DNA from: Achromobacter insolitus
Lineage (GTDB): Bacteria; Pseudomonadota; Gammaproteobacteria; Burkholderiales; Burkholderiaceae_B
Length of the DNA: 64,000 nucleotides
NCBI RefSeq assembly: GCF_002209555.1
Contig: NZ_NJIF01000012.1
Location: 1-64,000, forward strand
Direction of reading: 5' to 3'
This document shows positions 52,630-61,405 of the stretch, piece by piece; the stretch's first letter is position 1; each line of letters begins with the position of its first letter. The translations under genes and the position numbers were made by a program. The notes beneath the pieces were generated by a model that made no database searches, had not been told where the DNA came from, and worked only from the letters and a program-made list of their open reading frames with translations.

Positions 52630-52650
52630 ACGGCCGCGTTCAGCGGCCGT
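52630..52650 (+). terminator. Hairpin after ubiK
   Basis: Stem ACGGCCGC / GCGGCCGT with a 5-base loop, followed by CTTCATTT. Weak T tract, so a moderate terminator. Confidence 0.6.
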
Positions 52651-52769
52651 CTTCATTTGCCGCAGGCAATCAGGCGATGGGGCGCGAGTGACCCTTTTGT
52701 CCCGGTCGTCGCCTCGCCGGCGCTGTCTTTGCGGATACTGGCGGACCCAGCCTTTTCCCGGAGACCGTC

Positions 52770-54299
52770 TTGACGCTAGCTGTTCTTGCCAGCAGGGCCC
52801 TATGCGGCCTTGATGCCCATGCGGTGCGGGTGGAATCGCACCTGGGCCCGGGTCTGCCTAGCTTCAATGTGGTTGGCCTGCCGGATGCCGAAGTGCGCGA
52901 AAGCCGCGAAAGGGTGCGCGCGGCCATTCTCAATAGCGGCTTCGAGTTCCCGCCAGGCAGGATCACCGTCAATCTTTCCCCCGCGGACATACCCAAGGAA
53001 TCGGGGCGTTTCGATCTGCCCATTGCCCTCGGTCTGCTGCTTGCCTCCGGCCAGCTGGCGGCGCCGGTCGCCGGCCAGGATCCGGAATCGCCCGTTCAGG
53101 ATCCGACCCTTGCGGACCTGGTCCTGGCCGGAGAACTGTCCTTGACCGGCGCGCTGGTACCTGTTGCCGCGCCCTTGGTCATCGCGTTGAGCGTGGCCCG
53201 CGAGGCTCCCGGCGCCACGCTTATCCTGCCCGCGGGTAGCGCCGAGCAGGCGGCCTGGGTGCCGGGCCTGCGAGTGCTGTCCGCGCGCAGTCTGGCCGAT
53301 GTCGCCGCGCATGCAAGCGGCGCGTGCCTGTTGCCGGACGCCGTGCCCGAGCCCTGGCCGGTGGCGGCGTCGGGGCCGTGTCTATCGGATGTGCGGGGCC
53401 AGCCGGGCGCGAGGCGGGCGCTGGAAGTGGCCGCGGCTGGCGGTCACAGCCTGTTGATGATCGGCCCCCCGGGCGCCGGCAAGAGCATGCTGGCGGCCCG
53501 ATTGCCAGGGTTGTTGCCGCCGCTTGCGCGCAGCCAGGCGCTCGAGGTGGCGGCGGTGGCGGCGCTGGCGGGCCTCTCCGACGCCCCGCCGGGCCAACCG
53601 CCGTTCCGGGCGCCGCACCATTCCGCCACGGCGGCGGCGCTGGTGGGAGGGGGCAGCCGTCCCCGCCCGGGCGAGATCAGTCTTGCTCATCACGGTGTGC
53701 TGTTCCTGGACGAACTGCCGGAATTCAGCCGGCGCACGCTCGAAGCGCTGCGTGAGCCCCTGGAGACGGGCAGGGTGGTCATCGCTCGCGCCCTGAGGTC
53801 AACGCAGTTTCCCGCCCGTTTCCAGCTGGTGGCGGCCATGAACCCATGCCCTTGCGGGTGGCGCGGCCACCCCGGACGGGCCTGCGCCTGCACGCCGGAT
53901 CAGGTGGCGCGCTACGCAGGCAAGATCTCCGGTCCCTTGCTGGACCGCATCGACCTGCATGTGGCGTTGCCGCCATCCGACCCCGAATGGATGGGCAAAC
54001 CACCCGGCGAGCCGTCGGAGCCGGTCCGGGAGCGCGTGGCGCGTTGCCGCCAGCGGCAGCAGGCACGCCAGGGCAAGGCCAACGCCGCTTTGGCGGGGGC
54101 AGAGCTGGACGAGCATTGCCGCCTGGACGGCGAGGCGCAGGCGTTGCTGCTGCAAGCCATGCGGCGCCTGGCTGGCTCGGCCCGCGCCATGCATCGCGCG
54201 TTGCGGGTGGCGCGCACGATAGCCGACCTGGAAGGGGAGGACTCCCTGGGTGCCCGGCATATTGCCCAGGCCGTGCAGTACCGCAGGTCGGGCGTATGA
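52770..54299 (+). CDS. comM: YifB/ComM-family AAA+ helicase-like protein
   Basis: 509 residues from TTG 52770, with CGGAGA just upstream; the full family N-terminus (LAVLASRALCGLDAHAVRVE) supports this start. An N-terminal ChlI-like domain (about 1-160; GLPDAEVRESRERVRAAI, INLSPAD-like VNLSPADIPKESGRFDLPIA) precedes an AAA+ Mg-chelatase-type ATPase with Walker A GPPGAGKSM (near residue 232), FRAPHHSAT, and Walker B VLFLDELPEF. A C-terminal domain follows. ComM promotes branch migration during natural transformation; homologues occur also in bacteria not known to be competent. Confidence 0.94.
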   Translation: MTLAVLASRALCGLDAHAVRVESHLGPGLPSFNVVGLPDAEVRESRERVRAAILNSGFEFPPGRITVNLSPADIPKESGRFDLPIALGLLLASGQLAAPVAGQDPESPVQDPTLADLVLAGELSLTGALVPVAAPLVIALSVAREAPGATLILPAGSAEQAAWVPGLRVLSARSLADVAAHASGACLLPDAVPEPWPVAASGPCLSDVRGQPGARRALEVAAAGGHSLLMIGPPGAGKSMLAARLPGLLPPLARSQALEVAAVAALAGLSDAPPGQPPFRAPHHSATAAALVGGGSRPRPGEISLAHHGVLFLDELPEFSRRTLEALREPLETGRVVIARALRSTQFPARFQLVAAMNPCPCGWRGHPGRACACTPDQVARYAGKISGPLLDRIDLHVALPPSDPEWMGKPPGEPSEPVRERVARCRQRQQARQGKANAALAGAELDEHCRLDGEAQALLLQAMRRLAGSARAMHRALRVARTIADLEGEDSLGARHIAQAVQYRRSGV

Positions 54300-54351
54300 T
54301 GGCTGGCGCCTGAGCGGCCTGTGGCACGCCAGGCATTGCTCGCCGCTTGAC

Positions 54352-54381
54352 TCGACAAAATGCGGGAAATCACCATATAAT
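54352..54381 (+). promoter_or_regulatory. Strong promoter of rpmI-rplT(-pheST-ihfA)
   Basis: TCGACA at 54352-54357 and perfect TATAAT at 54376-54381 with an 18-base spacer. It lies 234 bases before rpmI and implies a leader of about 225 bases. Confidence 0.7.
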
Positions 54382-54614
54382 CAAAGGCTTTCCCGGATCT
54401 GGGTCATTTGGGCCCGCCCTGGAAAGAATCCGCGTGGCAGCAATGCCGGCGGAAAGTGCTGTAGAAGCACCCCCAGAAGTACCCCAGAAGTACCCCCCAG
54501 AAGTGGCAACAGGTACCTCAAGTTTTGCCGCCTGAACGGCTTCATCAGCCTTTCATGCGTCAAGCACCTGGCGTCATGTAAATCAACAATGAGTGTTTAG
54601 TTTAGGGAATCAAC
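54382..54614 (+). other. Long 5' leader of rpmI with CCCCAGAAGT repeats
   Basis: No credible gene. Three copies of CCCCAGAAGT(A/G) occur at 54471, 54482 and 54495. Leaders of L35/L20 operons often hold autoregulatory sites bound by L20; whether this one does cannot be read directly. Confidence 0.5.
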
Positions 54615-54812
54615 ATGCCCAAGATGAAAACCAAGAAAAGCGCTTCCAAGCGCTTTAAGGTTCGCGGCAGCGGCTCCATCAAGCGCGGTCAGGCGTTCAA
54701 GCGCCACATTCTGACCAAGAAGACCACCAAGGCCAAGCGTCAACTGCGCGGCTCCACGGCGGTCCATGAATCCAACGTGGCCTCCGTCAAGGCCATGATG
54801 CCTTTCGCTTGA
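54615..54812 (+). CDS. rpmI: Ribosomal protein L35
   Basis: 65 residues, very basic, with the L35 signature [14 protein letters not shown] at the N-terminus and [14 protein letters not shown] [13 protein letters not shown]. Component of the large ribosomal subunit. Followed by rplT after 17 bases. In many proteobacteria infC is directly upstream; here it is about 8.9 kb away. Confidence 0.98.
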   Translation: MPKMKTKKSASKRFKVRGSGSIKRGQAFKRHILTKKTTKAKRQLRGSTAVHESNVASVKAMMPFA

Positions 54813-54829
54813 TCTAAGGGAGATCTACT

Positions 54830-55189
54830 ATGCCTCGCGTCAAACGCGGCGTAACCGCCCGCGCACGTCACAAGAAAGTCATTGCCGCCGCCAAGGGTTA
54901 CCGTGGCCGCCGCGGTAATGTGTTCCGTATCGCCAAGCAAGCGGTCATGCGCGCTGGCCAATACGCCTACCGCGACCGCCGCAACAAGAAGCGCACGTTC
55001 CGTGCCCTGTGGATCACGCGTATCAACGCCGCCGTCCGCGAACACGGCGTCAGCTACAGCGTGTTCATCGCTGGCCTGAAGAAGGCTTCGATCGAACTCG
55101 ACCGTAAGGTTCTGGCCGACCTGGCCGTGCGCGACAAGGCCGGCTTTGCCGCCATCGTGCAGCAAGCCAAGGCTGCCTTGGCTGCCTGA
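54830..55189 (+). CDS. rplT: Ribosomal protein L20
   Basis: 119 residues. The basic N-terminal helix ([20 protein letters not shown]) and the globular C-terminus ([13 protein letters not shown]) match L20, an early assembly protein of the 50S subunit and, in E. coli, repressor of the rpmI-rplT genes. A terminator-like hairpin follows before pheS. Confidence 0.98.
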   Translation: MPRVKRGVTARARHKKVIAAAKGYRGRRGNVFRIAKQAVMRAGQYAYRDRRNKKRTFRALWITRINAAVREHGVSYSVFIAGLKKASIELDRKVLADLAVRDKAGFAAIVQQAKAALAA

Positions 55190-55216
55190 TCGCGCTTTAA
55201 CTCATCGCGCATCGCT

Positions 55217-55250
55217 GCAAACGGGGCTGTAATGGCCCCGTTTGCGTTTT
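55217..55250 (+). terminator. Terminator/attenuator-like hairpin between rplT and pheS
   Basis: Perfect 11-bp stem GCAAACGGGGC / GCCCCGTTTGC with a 7-base loop, followed by G and four T residues. Only 15 bases separate it from the pheS start, so it probably reduces flow from the ribosomal genes into pheST. No Phe-rich leader peptide was found in the 75-base spacer. Confidence 0.7.
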
Positions 55251-55264
55251 GAAGGCTGGATTTC

Positions 55265-56287
55265 ATGACTCAAACGGTTGACGACCTGGTCTCCCAGGCG
55301 CAAGAACGCTTCGCCGCGGCCTCCGACGCCGCCGCGCTGGAAAATGCAAAGGCTCGGTTCCTGGGCAAGGAAGGCGCGCTGACGGTGCTGCTGAAAGCCC
55401 TGGGCAAGCTCGAACCCGAGCAGAAGCGCGAGATGGGCGCCCGGATCAATCAGGCCAAGCAAAAGGTCGAAGAGCTTCTGAACCTGCGCCGCGCCGCGCT
55501 GGCTCAGGCCGAACTGGACGCCCGCCTGGCATCCGAAACCATTGACGTCACCCTCCCGGGCCGCGGTCGCGCGCCGGGCGGCATCCATCCGGTGACCCGG
55601 ACCTGGGAACGTGTGGAAGAGATCTTCCGTTCCATAGGCTTCGACGTGGCCGACGGCCCCGAAGTGGAAAACGACTGGACCAATTTCACCGCTTTGAACA
55701 ACCCGCTGGATCATCCGGCGCGTTCCATGCAGGACACCTTCTACGTCGACATGAACGACGCGGACGGCCTGCCTTTGCTGCTGCGCACGCACACCAGCCC
55801 CATGCAGGTGCGCTATGCGCGCATGCACAAGCCGCCCATCAAGGTCATCGCGCCCGGGCGCACCTACCGCGTCGACAGCGACGCCACGCACTCGCCCATG
55901 TTCCACCAGGTGGAGGGGCTCTGGATCGCCGAGGACATCTCGTTTGCTGACCTGAAGGGCGTGTACACCGATTTCCTGCGCTGCTTCTTCGAGACCGACG
56001 ACCTGGCCGTGCGTTTCCGCCCGTCGTTTTTCCCGTTCACGGAACCTTCCGCCGAAATCGACATGATGTTCACCTCGGGTCCGAACCGCGGTCGCTGGCT
56101 GGAGATTTCCGGCTCGGGCCAGGTGCACCCGCAGGTGGTGCGCAACTTCGGCCTTGATCCCGAGCGCTACATCGGCTTTGCCTTCGGTTCCGGACTTGAG
56201 CGCCTGACCATGTTGCGCTACGGCGTCAACGATCTGCGCCAGTTCTACGAAGGCGATTTGCGCTTCCTGCGCCAGTTCAACGAATAA
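55265..56287 (+). CDS. pheS: Phenylalanyl-tRNA synthetase alpha subunit
   Basis: 340 residues. N-terminal coiled coil (about residues 1-85, contacts tRNA) and a class II catalytic core: motif 2 region [21 protein letters not shown] and motif 3 [17 protein letters not shown] near the C-terminus. Works as an alpha2-beta2 enzyme with PheT, whose gene starts 13 bases downstream. Confidence 0.98.
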   Translation: MTQTVDDLVSQAQERFAAASDAAALENAKARFLGKEGALTVLLKALGKLEPEQKREMGARINQAKQKVEELLNLRRAALAQAELDARLASETIDVTLPGRGRAPGGIHPVTRTWERVEEIFRSIGFDVADGPEVENDWTNFTALNNPLDHPARSMQDTFYVDMNDADGLPLLLRTHTSPMQVRYARMHKPPIKVIAPGRTYRVDSDATHSPMFHQVEGLWIAEDISFADLKGVYTDFLRCFFETDDLAVRFRPSFFPFTEPSAEIDMMFTSGPNRGRWLEISGSGQVHPQVVRNFGLDPERYIGFAFGSGLERLTMLRYGVNDLRQFYEGDLRFLRQFNE

Positions 56288-56300
56288 CAGACGGCTGATC

Positions 56301-58718
56301 ATGCAATTTCCCGAATCCTGGCTGCGTACGCTGGTCAATCCCGCGATCGCCACCGATGAACTTGCACACCGGCTTACCATGGCCGGCCTGGAAGTCGAAG
56401 ACACCGTGCCCGCCGCGCCTGCTTTTAGCGGCGTGGTCGTGGGTCACATCGTCGACATCGCGTCGCATCCCGACGCCGACAAGCTGCGCGTCTGCAAAGT
56501 GGACGACGGTTCTGGCGAACTGCTGCAGATCGTGTGCGGCGCGCCCAATGCCGCGGCTGGCCTGAAAGTGCCGCTCGCGCGCGTCGGCGCCGAGCTGCCT
56601 GGCGGCATGAAGATCGGCGTGGCCAAGATGCGCGGCGTGCAGTCGTCGGGCATGCTGTGCTCGGCTCGCGAACTGGGCCTGTCGCAAGACCATGCCGGCC
56701 TCCTGGAACTGCCGGCTGACATGAAGCCCGGGCAATCGATCCGTGAAGCGCTGGACCTGGACGACACGCTCTTCACCCTGAAGATGACGCCCAACCGCGC
56801 CGACTGCCTGTCCATTCTGGGCGTGGCGCGCGAAGTGGCTGCCCTGACGGGCGCGCCGCTTTCGGTGCCCACCGCCGTCGCCGTGCCCGTTACGCTGGAC
56901 GAACGCCTGCCGGTGAAGGTCGAAGCGCCTGATCTGTGTGGCCGTTTTGGCGGCCGCGTGATTCGTGGCGTCAATGCCCGTGCCGCCACGCCCGAATGGA
57001 TGAAGACGCGGCTGGAGCGCGCGGGCCAACGTTCGGTATCTGCGTTGGTGGACATCTCCAACTACGTCATGCTGGAACTCGGCCGCCCGTCGCACGTGTT
57101 CGATCTGGACAAGATCCGCGGCGACCTCAGCGTGCGCTGGGCCCGCGAAGGCGAAACGCTCGAACTGCTGAACGGCCAGACCGTTGCGCTGGACTCGAAG
57201 GTCGGCGTGGTCGTGGCCGGCGATCAGGTGGAAAGCCTGGCCGGCATCATGGGCGGCGAAGCGACCGCCGTCACGCTGGACACCCGCAACATCTATCTGG
57301 AAGCCGCGTTCTGGTGGCCGCAGTCGCTCGCCGGCCGCGCGCGCCGCTACAAATTCAGCTCGGAAGCCAGCCACCGGGGCGAGCGGGGCGTGGATTACGC
57401 GACCATCCCCGAGCACATCGAATTCATCACGCGCCTGATCATCGACATCTGCGGCGGACAAGCCGGTCCGCTGGACGACCAGATCATCAACCTGCCCAAG
57501 CGCGAACCCGTGCGCATGCGCCTCGCGCGCTGCCATCGCGTGCTGGGCGTGCCTGTCACGCAAGCCGAAGTCGCCAAAATCTTCGGCAGCCTGGGCCTGG
57601 ATTTCCAGACCGAAGGCGATGACTTCATCGTCACGCCGCCTTCCTATCGTTTCGACCTGGTGCTGGAAGAGGACCTGATCGAAGAAGTGGCCCGCATCTA
57701 TGGCTTCGAGAACATTCCGGCGGAACCGCCCATGGCGCGCGCCAAGATGTACTCGCAGCCCGAGGTCCGCCGTGGCGCGCACGCGCTGCGCCGCTTGGCC
57801 GCTGCGCAGGATTACCAGGAAGTCGTTAACTACAGCTTCGTCGAAGCCGACTGGGAACGCGACTATGCCGGCAACGAGACGCCGGTGCGCCTGGTCAACC
57901 CGATCGCCAGCCATCTTTCGGTCATGCGCTCGAGCCTGATCGGCGGCCTGGTCGCCAACGTGCGCCACAACGCCAATCGCAAGCAGACTCGCGTGCGTGT
58001 GTTCGAGCTGGGGCGGGTGTTCCTGCGAGACGCATCCGCTCAGGACGGTCCGCTGGAAGTGGCCGGTGTGCGCCAGCCCATGAAACTGTCGGGCGCGGCC
58101 TGGGGGCCGGCGGTGGAAGAGCAGTGGGGCGTCGCAACGCGCCAGGTGGACTTCTATGATGTGAAGATGGACGTCGAGGCGCTGTTTGGTGCGCGCGGCG
58201 ACCGTCTGCGCTTCGAAGCGGCCTCGCATCCTGCCCTGCATCCTGGCCGCAGCGCCCGCATCGAACTGGACGGCAAGCTGGTCGGCTGGGTCGGCGAGCT
58301 GCATCCGCGTTGGGCCCAGCAAGCCGATCTGGCGCACGCGCCTGTCGTGTTCGAACTGGACGTGGCCGCGCTATCTGAAGGCGAACTGCCCCAGGTACGC
58401 GAGCTGTCGCGCCAGCCTGTGGTGGTGCGCGACCTGGCGCTGTGGGTCGATGCCCACGTGTCGGTGCAATCCATGCTCGACACCGTCGCCGCGGCCGTGA
58501 AGGCGGACCCGCAGTTGTCGGTGGTGCAGGACGCGCGCGTGTTCGACGTGTGGCGCGAGAAGGCCCAAGGCAGCGAGCCCGTCGCCGAGAAAAGCCTTGC
58601 TTTCCGTTTCTGGCTACAGGACACTGAGGTCACACTGGACGAGCCCCGGTTGGCGGATTGCCTGGCTCGCATCAAGGAAGCCTTGGTGGCTGCGCATGGC
58701 GCCCGCCAACGCGCTTGA
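56301..58718 (+). CDS. pheT: Phenylalanyl-tRNA synthetase beta subunit
   Basis: 805 residues, normal length. Domains in order: an N-terminal OB-type tRNA-binding domain ([23 protein letters not shown]), B3/B4 editing domain, B5 DNA-binding-like domain, catalytic-like domain ([12 protein letters not shown]) and a C-terminal ferredoxin-fold anticodon-binding domain ([15 protein letters not shown]). Recognises and proofreads tRNA-Phe. ihfA starts 3 bases after the stop. Confidence 0.98.
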   Translation: MQFPESWLRTLVNPAIATDELAHRLTMAGLEVEDTVPAAPAFSGVVVGHIVDIASHPDADKLRVCKVDDGSGELLQIVCGAPNAAAGLKVPLARVGAELPGGMKIGVAKMRGVQSSGMLCSARELGLSQDHAGLLELPADMKPGQSIREALDLDDTLFTLKMTPNRADCLSILGVAREVAALTGAPLSVPTAVAVPVTLDERLPVKVEAPDLCGRFGGRVIRGVNARAATPEWMKTRLERAGQRSVSALVDISNYVMLELGRPSHVFDLDKIRGDLSVRWAREGETLELLNGQTVALDSKVGVVVAGDQVESLAGIMGGEATAVTLDTRNIYLEAAFWWPQSLAGRARRYKFSSEASHRGERGVDYATIPEHIEFITRLIIDICGGQAGPLDDQIINLPKREPVRMRLARCHRVLGVPVTQAEVAKIFGSLGLDFQTEGDDFIVTPPSYRFDLVLEEDLIEEVARIYGFENIPAEPPMARAKMYSQPEVRRGAHALRRLAAAQDYQEVVNYSFVEADWERDYAGNETPVRLVNPIASHLSVMRSSLIGGLVANVRHNANRKQTRVRVFELGRVFLRDASAQDGPLEVAGVRQPMKLSGAAWGPAVEEQWGVATRQVDFYDVKMDVEALFGARGDRLRFEAASHPALHPGRSARIELDGKLVGWVGELHPRWAQQADLAHAPVVFELDVAALSEGELPQVRELSRQPVVVRDLALWVDAHVSVQSMLDTVAAAVKADPQLSVVQDARVFDVWREKAQGSEPVAEKSLAFRFWLQDTEVTLDEPRLADCLARIKEALVAAHGARQRA

Positions 58719-58721
58719 ACC

Positions 58722-59063
58722 ATGGGGAACAGTATGCTTGCTGCCGAGCCGCGCACTCTGACCAAGGCTGAACTGGCCGAACTGCTCTTCGAGCGGGTCG
58801 GCCTGAACAAGCGCGAAGCCAAGGACATCGTTGATACCTTCTTCGAGGAAATCCGCGATGCCTTGGCGCGCGGAGATTCCGTCAAGCTGTCCGGCTTCGG
58901 CAATTTCCAGGTGCGCGACAAACCGCCGCGCCCTGGCCGCAATCCCAAGACCGGCGAGACCATCCCCATCGCCGCGCGCCGCGTCGTTACTTTCCACGCG
59001 AGCCAAAAGCTCAAGAGCGTGGTGGAGCAGGCGGCCCCCGCGGCATCCGATGCCGAGGAGTGA
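58722..59063 (+). CDS. ihfA: Integration host factor alpha subunit
   Basis: 113 residues. HU/IHF fold: [24 protein letters not shown], then the hallmark [22 protein letters not shown] with the DNA-intercalating proline arm. Bends DNA as a heterodimer with IhfB. A second ATG four codons in (MLAAEPRTL) could be the true start. Part of the pheST-ihfA-merR string conserved in proteobacteria; IHF would also assist the sigma-54 promoter of glnK. Confidence 0.97.
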   Translation: MGNSMLAAEPRTLTKAELAELLFERVGLNKREAKDIVDTFFEEIRDALARGDSVKLSGFGNFQVRDKPPRPGRNPKTGETIPIAARRVVTFHASQKLKSVVEQAAPAASDAEE

Positions 59064-59120
59064 TACGCTTTGTCGGCAATTGTTATCGGCGCCTGACGCA
59101 TCGCGGCATAAAATCTCCTT

Positions 59121-59552
59121 ATGACACGTACCGAATCCACCGTTACCTTACCGCCCATTCCCGCCAAGCGTTACTTCACCATCGGTGAAGTCAGCGACCT
59201 GTGTGGCGTCAAGCCCCATGTCTTGCGGTATTGGGAACAGGAATTCACGCAGCTCAAGCCGGTGAAGCGGCGCGGCAATCGCCGCTACTACCAGCATCAC
59301 GAAGTGCTGCTGATCCGCCGCATCCGTTCGCTGCTGTATGAGCAAGGCTTCACGATCAGCGGCGCGCGCAATCGCCTGGGCGATGCACGCGACGTGCCGC
59401 ACGATCAGGATGCCGCAGTGCGCCTCTCGGGCGCCGAGATGCAAGCATTGCGCAACGAGCTGGGCAACGTCTCGACGATGCTGGCCGAAGCCTTGGGCAC
59501 TGCGGCAAACGCTGCAGGCGCAAGCGCCGGCAACGTCAGCCCCGCAGCCTGA
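59121..59552 (+). CDS. MerR-family transcriptional regulator
   Basis: 143 residues. A MerR-type winged helix ([25 protein letters not shown], then [18 protein letters not shown]) is followed by a short dimerisation helix and an Ala-rich C-terminus without cysteine ligands, so it does not look like a metal sensor. This MerR-like gene directly after ihfA is a common arrangement. Its targets are unknown; the palindrome at 59721 is one candidate. Confidence 0.9.
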   Translation: MTRTESTVTLPPIPAKRYFTIGEVSDLCGVKPHVLRYWEQEFTQLKPVKRRGNRRYYQHHEVLLIRRIRSLLYEQGFTISGARNRLGDARDVPHDQDAAVRLSGAEMQALRNELGNVSTMLAEALGTAANAAGASAGNVSPAA

Positions 59553-59595
59553 TCGCCGGCGCATCGGTTTCTCCATATTGTTTGAACGCAGTCCC

Positions 59596-59625
59596 TGCAA
59601 CGCGCGGCGCAAGCCGCGCGTTGCA
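59596..59625 (+). terminator. Stem-loop after merR-type gene
   Basis: Perfect 13-bp stem TGCAACGCGCGGC / GCCGCGCGTTGCA with a GCAA (GNRA) loop, 44 bases after the gene. No T run follows; probably the 3' end structure of the pheST-ihfA-merR transcript. Confidence 0.55.
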
Positions 59626-59720
59626 TTGAGCAGTACCTCGCGCAGCATGCATCGATGCGCATGCGGTTGATGCAATCGATGAACGCAGCGCGAAAATTTT
59701 TTTGAGTATTCAGCACTTTT

Positions 59721-59740
59721 TTTGCACGAATGCGTGCAAA
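59721..59740. promoter_or_regulatory. Palindrome TTTGCACG-N4-CGTGCAAA upstream of tRNA-Pro
   Basis: Perfect 8-base arms with AATG between them, placed where the -35 region of the tRNA-Pro promoter should be. May be an operator or a structure ending upstream transcription. Confidence 0.5.
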
Positions 59741-59753
59741 CATTTTTTTGTTC

Positions 59754-59762
59754 TGCTATACT
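59754..59762 (+). promoter_or_regulatory. Extended -10 promoter of tRNA-Pro
   Basis: TG-C-TATACT, 10 bases before the tRNA 5' end. The -35 position is occupied by the TTTGCACG palindrome rather than a consensus hexamer. Confidence 0.6.
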
Positions 59763-59770
59763 CTTTTTCT

Positions 59771-59849
<79 letters not shown>

Positions 59850-59857
59850 GTAGTTCC

Positions 59858-59892
59858 AAAGGCCGTCAGTGAGAAATCACTGACGGCCTTTT
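59858..59892 (+). terminator. Intrinsic terminator of tRNA-Pro
   Basis: 15-bp perfect stem AAAGGCCGTCAGTGA / TCACTGACGGCCTTT with a GAAA tetraloop and trailing T residues, 9 bases after the tRNA. Confidence 0.92.
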
Positions 59893-59911
59893 CATTTCTG
59901 CTGGTCCATTT

Positions 59912-59969
59912 TCGATGCGCGCGACTCAATCTCGATGCGCGCGACGCAAGTCGATGCGTGCGACGCAGG
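59912..59969 (+). repeat. Triple 19-20-bp tandem repeat TCGATGCGYGCGAC
   Basis: Three adjoining copies at 59912, 59932 and 59951 share TCGATGCG(C/T)GCGAC, with the following CTCAATC/GCAAG/GCAGG varying. Lies in the non-coding space between the tRNA-Pro terminator and the yjaB-type gene. Confidence 0.8.
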
Positions 59970-59995
59970 CCCGTTGCATCGGCGCCGGTCAAAAG

Positions 59996-60024
59996 AAAGC
60001 CACCTGATGAAGGTGGCTTTTGTT
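59996..60024. terminator. Terminator at 3' end of yjaB-type gene
   Basis: AAAGCCACCT / AGGTGGCTTT with a GATGA loop, followed by TTGTTTT on the plus strand and AAAG-rich (T-rich on the minus strand) sequence on the other side, 10 bases past the acetyltransferase stop codon. Confidence 0.8.
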
Positions 60025-60033
60025 TTCTTCCGA

Positions 60034-60471
60034 TCAGCTTCGATACGCCAGATGGATCAGCGGGTATGGCCTGCCTTGATCGTCCAACGGCGAATGGCCC
60101 GTGCGCTTGAAGCCCATCTTTTCATAGAAGCCTACCGCTTGGCCGTTCTGCTCATTGACGTCCGTCGTCATGTTGGGATGAAGCGAGAGGCCGTGTCGCA
60201 CCAGCGCAGCGCCTATGCCTGTTCCGCGGCAGGCGGGGTCGACGAACAGCGCCTGCATGTGGCCGTTGTCGATCAGCATGAATGCCTGCGGATAATCATT
60301 GGCGTCGACCGCAAGCCAGAGCGGCACTTGGGGGAGAAAGCCGCACACCATCTCGTCGATGGCCTGGCGATCTTCGGGTGATAAAAAGTCGTGCGTGGCA
60401 TCGACCGCGTTGCGCCAGATTTCGACTGCGCGTGGGCCTTCTTCGGGACGGGAGATTCTTATCGTAATCAT
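60034..60471 (-). CDS. yjaB: GNAT N-acetyltransferase, YjaB type
   Basis: 145 residues from ATG 60471; the frame is open 20 codons upstream but that part is not family-like. The protein reads very like E. coli YjaB: ISRPEEGPRAVEIWRNAVDATHDFL at the start, ALFVDPACRGTGIGAALVRH as the acetyl-CoA loop, and DVNEQNGQAVGFYEKMGFKRTG. It should transfer an acetyl group to an unidentified amine substrate in the cytoplasm. Single gene, minus strand. Confidence 0.88.
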   Translation of the reverse strand: MITIRISRPEEGPRAVEIWRNAVDATHDFLSPEDRQAIDEMVCGFLPQVPLWLAVDANDYPQAFMLIDNGHMQALFVDPACRGTGIGAALVRHGLSLHPNMTTDVNEQNGQAVGFYEKMGFKRTGHSPLDDQGRPYPLIHLAYRS

Positions 60472-60573
60472 CCGCGCAGCGTATTTGATCTTTAATTCCG
60501 GCGTCAAATTGATGACCCCGAATGGGTACACTGGGACGCCCTTCGCGCAACCCAGGGGCAGGAGGAGATACCG

Positions 60574-60762
60574 GTGGCGTGCGTAGTTGTGTGGAGTGTG
60601 TTCGCGGTGGCCGCATTCGCAGGCAGTCTGTTTGTCTTCTGGACGCGGCCATTTCAGTTCAAGGATCAGGGCGCGGGGCCGGACTATCGGCCGTCTGCCG
60701 GCATTGCTGGAGCCTTGATGACAATCGCCGTTCTGGCGCTGGTGATCGCGCTGAACGTATGA
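60574..60762 (+). CDS. Small two-helix membrane protein (62 aa)
   Basis: 62 residues from GTG 60574, with an excellent ribosome site GGAGGAGA seven bases upstream. Two hydrophobic helices (about residues 3-24 and 42-61) joined by a polar loop (TRPFQFKDQGAGPDYRPS). No family recognised. Same orientation as the following secreted-protein gene, 92 bases away. Confidence 0.7.
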   Translation: MACVVVWSVFAVAAFAGSLFVFWTRPFQFKDQGAGPDYRPSAGIAGALMTIAVLALVIALNV

Positions 60763-60854
60763 CGATCGGCGCCGCGTCTGAATTTGGTGTAAGCGCCGGC
60801 CCAGGCAGCGCTGTCGAGGCGTTTGACGATCATTGACAACCAGGCAGTCTGCGG

Positions 60855-61313
60855 ATGAAAGCCATGAGAAGTCTTGCGGTGTTCCTTTTGCTGGCGCTAC
60901 AGGCGACCAGCGCTGTCGCTGAAACGCAAGCGGACACGTCGGTCGCGCGCGCGGTGCAGGGCGGCCGCTGGACCGACGGCGCAGTCACGGGCGCGTACCG
61001 GATCGTCGTGGAGGAGGTCGGCTTCGAGCATGTCAGCTGCCGCGTCCAGATTCAATGGATCGCTTCCGCGTCCCCTGGCCGCCCCGCGAAGCTCGTCGCG
61101 GAACAGACCTTCGCGGAACTCTCGACCACCTTCTGGAGTTGCGGGCAGCGCATGCAGAGCGTGCTTGTCACCGGCAATGTGCTGAAAGTGCAGGCCACGC
61201 ATGCGTATTCCGGCGAGCCCTGCATATTTACGGCGAAGCTCGGCAAGCCGGGCCGATATCAAAACGAAGGGTGCAGCAACGAGAAGCCTGCGATCAAGGC
61301 TGGCGTTGAGTAA
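60855..61313 (+). CDS. Secreted hypothetical protein (152 aa)
   Basis: 152 residues. Sec signal peptide (MRSLAVFLLLALQATSAVAE, cleavage after AVA near residue 22 from ATG 60855). The mature part is predicted beta-rich (AYRIVVEEVGFEHVSCRVQIQW; KLVAEQTFAEL) with four cysteines (SC, SC, PC, GC contexts), probably two disulfides, so periplasmic. Family not recognised. A possible internal start is the ATG four codons in. Confidence 0.75.
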   Translation: MKAMRSLAVFLLLALQATSAVAETQADTSVARAVQGGRWTDGAVTGAYRIVVEEVGFEHVSCRVQIQWIASASPGRPAKLVAEQTFAELSTTFWSCGQRMQSVLVTGNVLKVQATHAYSGEPCIFTAKLGKPGRYQNEGCSNEKPAIKAGVE

Positions 61314-61405
61314 CGCACCGCAGCGGTACATCGCGCACCGCGAGCTCCTGCGACGTCACGCCTGGCTTGGTTAAGATAAAGCCCACTCATCAATATGCCT
61401 ACCTG

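Noticed and set aside
54347..54535. 62-codon frame upstream of rpmI
   Set aside because: It begins inside the promoter region with TTG and has no ribosome site; the region is an untranslated leader.
55190..55264. Phe leader-peptide attenuator before pheS
   Set aside because: The hairpin is present but the 75-base spacer holds no short frame with Phe codons.
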